A stretch of 64,000 bases of DNA from JABWBD01 sp040768665 (GTDB taxonomy: Bacteria > Planctomycetota > Planctomycetia > Pirellulales > Thermoguttaceae): NCBI GenBank assembly GCA_040768665.1, contig JAXGMN010000016.1, forward strand, positions 62,001 to 126,000, in the 5' to 3' direction. Below the pieces are notes generated by a model. It made no database searches. It was not told the origin of the DNA and saw only the letters and a list, made by a program, of their open reading frames with translations. The position numbers and the translations under genes were made by a program. Below are positions 43,638 through 50,466 of the stretch, piece by piece (the stretch's first letter is position 1; the number at the start of each line of letters is the position of its first letter).

Positions 43638-43994
43638 TTAACCGCCCCGCTTCTGCCGAAGCAGTTCCCAAAGCCGCTCCGCCTGCTCCTCGCTCAGAGC
43701 GGCCGCCAGTTCTTCCGGCGGAAGCCCGCGGAGCCGTTTTTCGACAGGGATGGCTGATAAGATCTTCTCTTGCTCTTCCGGCGGAAGTCCGCGGAGGCGC
43801 TCTTCCGGCGTCAGTCCGCGAAGCCGTTTTTCCACGGGAATCGCCTGGAGTACGCTTGTGAGTAGATCCTCTTCCACTTCGGCCAGATACTCGGATTCCG
43901 TGTGTTGCATGGCAAAATCCTCACCGCGACTGCGGAATTGCTGCACCTGCTGCAGCATGTACGAAACCAGCCCTGCGTGGCCGCTGCGAGTCAA
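43638..43994 (-). CDS. Small charged protein with internal repeats
   Basis: Up to 118 residues. The TTG at 43994 overlaps the upstream gene's stop (TTGA); ATGs at 43958 and 43910 are alternatives. The C-terminal half repeats IPVEKRLRGLTPEERLRGLPPEE twice, ending in ALSEEQAERLWELLRQKRGG. Proteins with RLRGL(S/P)PEE repeats often form the tail of Rpn/PD-(D/E)XK transposase-related nucleases, so this may be a detached C-terminal part. No enzymatic motif is present. Confidence 0.55.
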   Translation of the reverse strand: MTRSGHAGLVSYMLQQVQQFRSRGEDFAMQHTESEYLAEVEEDLLTSVLQAIPVEKRLRGLTPEERLRGLPPEEQEKILSAIPVEKRLRGLPPEELAAALSEEQAERLWELLRQKRGG

Positions 43995-45073
43995 CTGTTC
44001 TCCCTCCGCAACACCTCCACCTCCTCAAAAATCGCCGTGATCTGCTCATCCGTAACCTTCTCGTCCATGTTGATCGAGCAGACCCCCGTCAGCCACGGAT
44101 TGCCCGATGCCTCCACCAGCCGGCGAACCGTACGGCGGATCTCCTCGGGGCTCTGCTTGATGATTTCCACGGGGCTGTAGCGGACGTTCAAAAACGTATC
44201 GGGCAGACATTGTCGAAGCCTGGCGACGTCGCCTCCCCAGCCCACGTCCAGGAAGTCGAGGTGTGGCAGCTTGGCGAAGGCCTCGGCGTAGCGGTGGGGG
44301 TCTTCGCCGCAGTAGTGGATCCCGAACGGCCGATACTTTCGGCTCCACTCGACGTCGAAAGGCATCAGAAACTTCTCGTACTGCCGCACCGAAACCATCA
44401 CGTGCGAGCACTCGCTGTGCAGGAATACGGGACGCGGAATGTTGCGGACGTTGCGGTTCACGCTGATCGAGGTCGAGCCCGTTGCGGCCGCAATGCCTTG
44501 GGCGAACCGCTCGGTCACCTCCGCAATGCCGCGCAGGAAACGCTGCGACTCGTCCGGGGCATCGTAGAAATCGGTCAGGAACTGCTGCCCACGAACGTCC
44601 AGCGCGTGGTTCAGAATCCCGCTGAAATTGACGTCGCCGCACAGGTAGCCGTAGCGCGTCTTGAGCGCGTCCAACAGACTTTCGAACCTCTTGAAGGCCG
44701 GGCTGCGGAAGGCATCGTCGACCGAAACACCCAATCGATCGACGTTCGCCGGCACCACCGCCGGCGGCGCCCCGTCGGAGTATTCCACTCGGCATCCGAG
44801 CATCTCCGAGATCAGGTAGCCCGCCGCAAGGTGCACCGCGCCGACCACCGGCAGGTCCTTGTCGCGGTCGGCCCCCAGCCCGAAGCGGCCCCACCGCTCG
44901 TAGAGAGCCTTCTCCATCCTGCGCTCGACCTCGACCCGCTTCGCCGGATGAAAGAAGAAGTCCTCATCGAACGTGATCCCCTCGTGGTGATACCACCACG
45001 CCGGCGCCAGCACGATGTCGACGGGCAGCATCGAGTTGCCGAGCAGTTCGTTGCGTCGGTATACCACGGTCAT
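43991..45073 (-). CDS. Uroporphyrinogen decarboxylase (URO-D) family protein
   Basis: 360 residues. It has the TIM-barrel layout of UROD-like proteins: PVDIVLAPAWWYHHEG, AVHLAAGYLISEMLG, FLHSECSHVMVSVRQYEKFLMPF, FGIHYCGEDPHRYAEAF and LDFLDVGWGGDVARLR. The HYCG motif recalls the zinc/corrinoid methyltransferase branch (MtaA-like) more than true heme UROD, because the porphyrin-binding arginines are not evident. The start follows GGGAGA. It is transcribed in the same direction as the tagaturonate epimerase. Confidence 0.8.
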   Translation of the reverse strand: MTVVYRRNELLGNSMLPVDIVLAPAWWYHHEGITFDEDFFFHPAKRVEVERRMEKALYERWGRFGLGADRDKDLPVVGAVHLAAGYLISEMLGCRVEYSDGAPPAVVPANVDRLGVSVDDAFRSPAFKRFESLLDALKTRYGYLCGDVNFSGILNHALDVRGQQFLTDFYDAPDESQRFLRGIAEVTERFAQGIAAATGSTSISVNRNVRNIPRPVFLHSECSHVMVSVRQYEKFLMPFDVEWSRKYRPFGIHYCGEDPHRYAEAFAKLPHLDFLDVGWGGDVARLRQCLPDTFLNVRYSPVEIIKQSPEEIRRTVRRLVEASGNPWLTGVCSINMDEKVTDEQITAIFEEVEVLRRENS

Positions 45074-45088
45074 TCTCCCGGAAAGTGG

Positions 45089-45181
45089 TCTGATGAAAAG
45101 GGGACTGGCTCCGCAAGGCCTTGTATTTGCGGTCCGATTTATCCTCGGTTACCTGCGGTGCCTGTCCCCTTTTCCATCAGA
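45089..45181. repeat. GGGGACTGGCTCC palindrome, copy 3
   Basis: Left arm 45089-45117 with GGGGACTGGCTCCGCAAG. Right arm ~45153-45181 with GCGGTGCCTGTCCCC and TTTTCCATCAGA. It lies between two minus-strand genes and supplies the C-terminal codons of the upstream tagaturonate epimerase. Confidence 0.85.
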
Positions 45182-46428
45182 CCGCCCAGAAAAAGCGGCC
45201 GAGCGTGGCGCGCGTAAAGGTTCTCGGTAACATTCGCGGCGATCACGTCGGCGTAACGCTCCAGCACGGAAGTGAACCGGGCGCCCATCTCGGCGGCCAC
45301 CTTGTAGGCTACGTGGAGAAGCTGACGGAGGTTTCGGTCGTATTGCGGCGAACTCGGGTCGTGGCGAAGCGCTCCGGACAGCGCCGACTCGTCCCAACGG
45401 TCCACGCTTTCCGGCGACGGCAGGGCCGACCGGTCGATCTCGATCACCGAGGCATACGGACCGCACAGTTCATCGTATCGGCCGTACGCCGCCCGGTAAA
45501 CGTCCCGGGCGATCTCGAGCCCCTCGCCGCCGGCCATCGCCAGGCCGATCAATTCCTCCAGCCACGTCGTGCCCGCCGTCTTCAAATGGACTCCGGCCCC
45601 GGCCTTCGCCAACGCCGCGTGCATGAGCGGGTAGAGGCTGAACTTGTCGCTCCCCGAATGGACGCTCAGCTTCAACTGCCGCGGTAGACCGAATCGCTCG
45701 ACCGCAAACCGGATGACCGCGAGGTCCTGCTCGAATTCGCGGGCGAACTGCCGCGGGTCGCCGACATAGTCGACCCCCTTATTGAACCGGCCGCTGAACC
45801 GCGGCGCGATCGTTTGCGCCGCGACGGCTTCGTCGGCGATGGCCGCCAGGATGAAAAGCAAGTCGACCGGCGTTTGCGGCCGATCGGTCTCGTCCATGGA
45901 GACCTCCGTGATAAACTTGCCGGGGCCTTTCCGTTTCTCGATGTGACGGTAGATCTCGCCCGCCTTGCGGACCGCCAGCAGGCACTTGCGTGCCGACTGC
46001 TGAATCGCCTCTTTGGAAATCTCGATCGGCTCGTCGATCCCGGCAATTTCCAGCCGGCCGATGAGCGAGGCATGCTTATCGGCGAAGCGGTCCAGGTCGT
46101 CCTCATTGGCCGCTTGCCCGATCCAATCCGCCACGTCGAGCGTGAAGAAGTCACACGGCTCGACAAACCGGTCGACGGTGGCCAGGTTGATGTGGTCGGC
46201 GTCGACGAAGTACGGGCCCGTCCAGCCGCGGGCGGCAACCGCCGCATCAGCCGCGCGACGCACGTCGGCCGGCGTGCTGCCGACGATCGTGTGCTCGCGG
46301 TGCGATTTGTTCCAGACCGGGGCGATTTCGACGCCATGCCGGCGCGCTGCAATCAGCGCGTCCAACTGGGCCGGCCCCTGATGCGCGAACCGGTCGCCGA
46401 TCCCCATGGAATACTTGGGCAGTTGCAT
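45139..46428 (-). CDS. uxaE: Tagaturonate epimerase family protein
   Basis: 429 residues. The N-terminus MQLPKYSMGIGDRFAHQGPAQLDALIAA is characteristic of UxaE, which converts D-tagaturonate to D-fructuronate in galacturonate use. Metal and substrate motifs include PVWNKSHREHTIVG, YFVDADHINL, and KLSVHSGSDKFSLYPLM. The ribosome binding site is GGAGAG. The last residues MEKGTGTAGNRG derive from the palindrome at 45089-45181. The UROD-like gene follows directly. Confidence 0.85.
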   Translation of the reverse strand: MQLPKYSMGIGDRFAHQGPAQLDALIAARRHGVEIAPVWNKSHREHTIVGSTPADVRRAADAAVAARGWTGPYFVDADHINLATVDRFVEPCDFFTLDVADWIGQAANEDDLDRFADKHASLIGRLEIAGIDEPIEISKEAIQQSARKCLLAVRKAGEIYRHIEKRKGPGKFITEVSMDETDRPQTPVDLLFILAAIADEAVAAQTIAPRFSGRFNKGVDYVGDPRQFAREFEQDLAVIRFAVERFGLPRQLKLSVHSGSDKFSLYPLMHAALAKAGAGVHLKTAGTTWLEELIGLAMAGGEGLEIARDVYRAAYGRYDELCGPYASVIEIDRSALPSPESVDRWDESALSGALRHDPSSPQYDRNLRQLLHVAYKVAAEMGARFTSVLERYADVIAANVTENLYARHARPLFLGGLMEKGTGTAGNRG

Positions 46429-46506
46429 GCGGCTCTCCAGGCGGTCTTATGAGGGTGATGATGCTCGCGCATGAGAATGGCACACCAGCGGTCCGCTCAT
46501 AATAAC

Positions 46507-46555
46507 CCGAAGCGTAAGCGAGAGGGCGGTGCCGGAGACCTCGCTTGCGCTTCGG
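46507..46555. repeat. CCGAAGCGTAAGCGAG inverted repeat
   Basis: CCGAAGCGTAAGCGAG (46507-46522) and CTCGCTTGCGCTTCGG (46540-46555) pair with one mismatch around a 17-nt loop. It lies between two minus-strand genes. It may be a REP element or a terminator. Confidence 0.75.
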
Positions 46556-46615
46556 ATTCGTGTACCGGACAGCCACGAGCAGTATAATCCGCAAACCGCA
46601 CGCCGACTACCGGCC

Positions 46616-48106
46616 TCAGCCATCGGAGGTCGGCTGATCTTTTCGCGGAACGGTTGAGCCCGGCCGCGTGTGGGGCTTGTCGGACCGAAGCCCCTTCTTC
46701 GCCTGAAGGATCTCGAGCCCGGCGGGCGCCCGCGGTGTTCCGTGGCCCGATTCCGCTCCCGGCGGCGCCGGTTCGACGGATCGGTGCCACCAGCCGGCCA
46801 GCCGGGGCCAGAGCAGGTGCGCGTTCTCGCGGAGGTATTGCCAACGGAAGTAGTACCAGATAAAGCACCGGCCGTGAAGATGCTGGACCCGCTCGGACGT
46901 AAGGTGTTCGTATTTCATCACGGGGTGGTAGACCGTGTAGCGGCTGTAGTCGAAGTCGGCGATCTGGTTGCGAACCTCTTCAAAAAACTCCGTGCCCGGG
47001 TAGGGTGTCACGATATTGAAGTTGGCAAAGGTCGGTCCCACGGTCGTGGCATAGCGGTATACGCCGCGAATCGACCGCTCCGTGTCGCCCGGAAAGCCGA
47101 TCATGAAACCGGCCACGGTGCGGATCCCCATGCTGCGGCACAGGCCGACAAACTCCCGCTGCCGGTCGTCCTTGATGGGCGCCCGGTGGTAGCGGCGGAG
47201 CGTTTCGTCGTCCGGCGTTTCGATCCCCACGGTGATGCTCGTCAGGCCCACGCGTTTCAACACGCGGAGGACCTCCGGCCGCATCAGATCGATCCGCGTC
47301 TCGATAGAGAACTGGATTTTTCGCGGCAGCCGCCCGATCAGGTCGGCAAGCTGAAAGACGTTCTTGCGATTCAGCCCGAACAACGGATCGCGGAACTTGA
47401 ACGAGCGGAAGCCCCACTGTTGAATCCCGTGGCGCATCTCGTCGACCACCGCCTCGGGATTTCGGAAACGGGTTGCGTTCTCGAGGATGATGTACGGGCA
47501 GTAGTTGCACTTGAACGTGCATCCGCGGCTCGACTGGACAAGCCCCGTGGGAAACTTCCAGAAATCGTAGCTGATGCGAAACCGGTTCGGCTCGAAGAGC
47601 GACCAGTCGGGAAGCGGCAACCGGTCGAGGTCTTCGATCGTGCCCAGTTGCACGACGGCAGTGGGCCGCTCGAGCACCTCGTCCAACTTCCAGAGCAGTT
47701 GTTCCGGTTCCCCTTTGACGATGGTGACGTTCAGCCCTTCAAACGCTTCCGGCATGACCGAGGCGGCCAGCCCCGTCACCAGAATCCGAGCGCTCGGCTG
47801 CCTGGCCAGCAGGCTCGCCATGGCCTGCCGTTCAAGGGCGAGGGTGATCAGCGAAGGGCAGAAGACGTACAGGTCCGCCCCCAAGAGGATCCGGTCTTCG
47901 ACATACCGGACGTCATGACCCAGTTTGCGGAAGATCGCCGCCAGGTAGGCAAAGTTCAGGCCGACCGGCCGCCGGTCGCGCGTGTAGAAACGGCGGATGA
48001 CGCGGCCGCGAAACCCGCCGTGGCCGGGATACTGGCCCACGCCGAATCCACCGGCAAAGTCCTTTGAAACGTCGAGCTTCCGTGTATCCCAGAGCACGAC
48101 TTGCAT
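46616..48106 (-). CDS. B12-binding domain radical SAM protein
   Basis: 496 residues. An N-terminal Rossmann-like B12-binding region (residues ~1-150) precedes the radical SAM core with the cluster motif CTFKCNYCPY. SAM-binding segments follow: SFKFRDPLFGLN, FSIETRIDLM, TSITVGIETPDDETLRRYHR and GFMIGFPGD. Enzymes of this type perform methylations or rearrangements in lipid or natural-product synthesis (HpnP/BchE-like). The ATG has AAGGAGA upstream. The C-terminal ~50 residues are Pro-rich and probably disordered. Confidence 0.92.
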   Translation of the reverse strand: MQVVLWDTRKLDVSKDFAGGFGVGQYPGHGGFRGRVIRRFYTRDRRPVGLNFAYLAAIFRKLGHDVRYVEDRILLGADLYVFCPSLITLALERQAMASLLARQPSARILVTGLAASVMPEAFEGLNVTIVKGEPEQLLWKLDEVLERPTAVVQLGTIEDLDRLPLPDWSLFEPNRFRISYDFWKFPTGLVQSSRGCTFKCNYCPYIILENATRFRNPEAVVDEMRHGIQQWGFRSFKFRDPLFGLNRKNVFQLADLIGRLPRKIQFSIETRIDLMRPEVLRVLKRVGLTSITVGIETPDDETLRRYHRAPIKDDRQREFVGLCRSMGIRTVAGFMIGFPGDTERSIRGVYRYATTVGPTFANFNIVTPYPGTEFFEEVRNQIADFDYSRYTVYHPVMKYEHLTSERVQHLHGRCFIWYYFRWQYLRENAHLLWPRLAGWWHRSVEPAPPGAESGHGTPRAPAGLEILQAKKGLRSDKPHTRPGSTVPRKDQPTSDG

Positions 48107-48121
48107 ACCGTTTCTCCTTGG

Positions 48122-49441
48122 TCAGCTTGTCTTGGTTTGCGAGTGCGACCGGCCGCGACTGGCCGTTGCGGAATTCCGGAAGTGAGGCCCCGGTCCGCCG
48201 TGCGGCTGCGTCCGGCCGGCATCCAAATCCTGGCGGCGGATCAACTCGATCCTCCCGCCGCGGAAGATCCGGTAGCGGATGCCTCGCCAAGTGATATGGC
48301 GCCCCACCGTCGAGCTCACCAGCACGGCGGCATGTACGGCGCCGATCAGCGGGGTGGCCCACGTGTCGAATATCCGAGCCGGGTGGAGCACTGCGGCCCT
48401 GTCGGGAAAGTACCGCTTCGATATCTCCGCTCGCAGGAAGCCTCGTCCGACACTCATAAAGTAGAGCACCGCAACCGTGCTCGCGGGCACCCACCACGCC
48501 GACCAGCCGGTCGCCAGGCCCCAGAGGCTCCACGCCAGGCTCCCCCATAGAAAAAGACTACCTGCCAGAACCACCGCCACAGCAAACGCCCACCAGAGCG
48601 GCGTGTAGTAGCGGGCGATAATGTATTGCCTCCGCAAAAACGACAGCATCCCCGTCCAGCCGACGTCGAGAGGCGAGAGCACCATACATGCCGGCTCGAA
48701 AGCGGCGCGAAGTCCGGCACGGCGGACGACGCGGGTGGCGACGAGGTCGTCGCTCAGCGTGCCCCGCCATTGCTCCCGCATTTCCAGCGACTCAAACAGG
48801 TCGCGACGGATCGCCCAGGAGCCGCCCCAGACGAAGCTCGGCGTTTTCGGCCCGAACATGAGCGAATAGTTGGCGTTAATGCTGTGCAGGATCAGGTTGG
48901 CCGCCGAAGGCCGGGACGGAAGAAACCAGCGGTAGCCCGTCGTAGCGGCCATCCCGGCATTGTCCAGCCGAGCCACGATCGTTCGGAGCCAGTGGGGACG
49001 CAGGCGAGCATCCGAGTCGATGAACGCCAAGTACCGGATTCCCGGGGGGATCTCGGCAGTCGCTGCACGGAGATTATGAACTTTTTGTCCACTCTCGTCG
49101 GCTTCGCCCGCCACGAGCAATTCGCAGGCAACCTCGGGATGGCGTGCGATCACGCGCCGGATCGCCTCGCAGGCCGGATCGTCGGGGCGGTCGACCACGA
49201 ACCGGACGCGGAAGTCGGCGTAATCCTGGCGCACCAGGGCATCCAGGTTTTCTTCCAATGCCTCATCCGCCCCTCGACAGGGGATTACGAGAAGGGCTGG
49301 CCCCCGGAAGGAGTAGGTACTGATCTCGCGAAGCCGATTTCGCGCAAAGCGACGATGCTCCCACATTTGCATCGTCACCAGCACGGCTTGAGCGATCGCC
49401 AAGCCGGCCATCGCGAGGTAAACCCAAAGCCAAGCGTCCAT
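48122..49441 (-). CDS. Membrane glycosyltransferase family 2
   Basis: 439 residues from the ATG at 49441, which has GGAGG five bases upstream; a longer open frame to 49660 has no such support. It begins with a membrane helix (WLWVYLAMAGLAIAQAVLV). GT2 motifs follow: ALLVIPCRGADEALEENLDAL, FIDSDARLRPHWLRT (DxD-like), and a LRRQY motif resembling the Q/RxxRW of processive transferases. Three further membrane helices near the C-terminus resemble ceramide glucosyltransferase-type enzymes. It starts 16 bp after the radical SAM gene ends on the same strand, so the two may act on one lipid. Confidence 0.85.
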   Translation of the reverse strand: MDAWLWVYLAMAGLAIAQAVLVTMQMWEHRRFARNRLREISTYSFRGPALLVIPCRGADEALEENLDALVRQDYADFRVRFVVDRPDDPACEAIRRVIARHPEVACELLVAGEADESGQKVHNLRAATAEIPPGIRYLAFIDSDARLRPHWLRTIVARLDNAGMAATTGYRWFLPSRPSAANLILHSINANYSLMFGPKTPSFVWGGSWAIRRDLFESLEMREQWRGTLSDDLVATRVVRRAGLRAAFEPACMVLSPLDVGWTGMLSFLRRQYIIARYYTPLWWAFAVAVVLAGSLFLWGSLAWSLWGLATGWSAWWVPASTVAVLYFMSVGRGFLRAEISKRYFPDRAAVLHPARIFDTWATPLIGAVHAAVLVSSTVGRHITWRGIRYRIFRGGRIELIRRQDLDAGRTQPHGGPGPHFRNSATASRGRSHSQTKTS

Positions 49442-49671
49442 GCCGGCCTCCACCGTGCCTCGAAGCAGCACCACCATACCCCACGAGAGAACGGCCTCCC
49501 GCGCACCGATGGCGAAGATAGTCGCCGCCGGCGAACCGGTCAAGTCCAAGGAGCATAGAAGGCCGCGGGGCAAGGGCATCGCCTTGTCCGCGTTGACAGG
49601 GGCCTGCCGCCGCCCTAATCTGATCGCTTTGCCACCACGGACGCGCTTGCTGAGTTTCAAGGAGAGTTGCC

Positions 49672-50436
49672 ATGGACTACCGAAGAATCATTCCGTGCCT
49701 TGACGTCAAGAATGGCCGACTGGTCAAGGGTGTCAACTTCGTCGATCTGAAAGACGTCGGCGATCCGGCAGAAAACGCGGCCGTCTACAGCGACGCGGGA
49801 GCCGATGAGCTCGTCTTTCTCGATATCACGGCCACCATCGAGAACCGGCAGACGATGCTCGACGCGGTGAAGCGAACTGTCGAGCGAATCTCGATTCCGC
49901 TCACCGTCGGCGGCGGGATCCGCAACATCGACGACATCGTGACCCTGATGGACCTCGGCGTCCGCAAGGCCTCGATCAACACCGCGGCCGTTCGCACCCC
50001 CGAGTTCGTCGCCCAGGCGGCGGAGACGATCGGTACGGCGAATCTGGTCGTCGCCATCGACACGCGAAAGAACCCCCAAATGCCGTCAGGATTCGAAGTA
50101 GTTGTCCGCGGGGGAACCGAAGGCGCGGGCGTCGACGCCGTCGAGTGGGCGAAGCGGGTCGAGTCGCTCGGCGCGGGCACGATCCTGCCGACGAGCATGG
50201 ATACCGACGGCATGCAGACCGGCTACGATCTTCCCATGACGCGGGCCATTGCCGATGCGGTCAGCGTGCCCGTGATCGCCTCGGGCGGCGCCGGCACGCT
50301 CGATCACCTCTACGAAGCCATCACCGAGGGGCATGCCGACGCCGTGCTGGTCGCCTCAATCGCCCACTTCGGAACGTTCAGCATCGGCCAGATGAAGTCC
50401 TACCTCGCCGAGCGCGACATCCCCGTTCGGCAGTAA
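49672..50436 (+). CDS. hisF: Imidazole glycerol phosphate synthase subunit HisF
   Basis: 254 residues, full length. HisF is the cyclase that uses ammonia from HisH to form IGP and AICAR in histidine synthesis. Catalytic Asp11 (IPCLD) and Asp130 (VAIDTRKN) are present, with phosphate-binding loops TVGGGIRN and VPVIASGGAG. The ATG is preceded by AAGGAGAG. No other his gene is nearby. It is divergent from the GT2 gene. Confidence 0.97.
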   Translation: MDYRRIIPCLDVKNGRLVKGVNFVDLKDVGDPAENAAVYSDAGADELVFLDITATIENRQTMLDAVKRTVERISIPLTVGGGIRNIDDIVTLMDLGVRKASINTAAVRTPEFVAQAAETIGTANLVVAIDTRKNPQMPSGFEVVVRGGTEGAGVDAVEWAKRVESLGAGTILPTSMDTDGMQTGYDLPMTRAIADAVSVPVIASGGAGTLDHLYEAITEGHADAVLVASIAHFGTFSIGQMKSYLAERDIPVRQ

Positions 50437-50466
50437 TCCCCCAGCCCTCCCTCTCGGAATCCTGCC

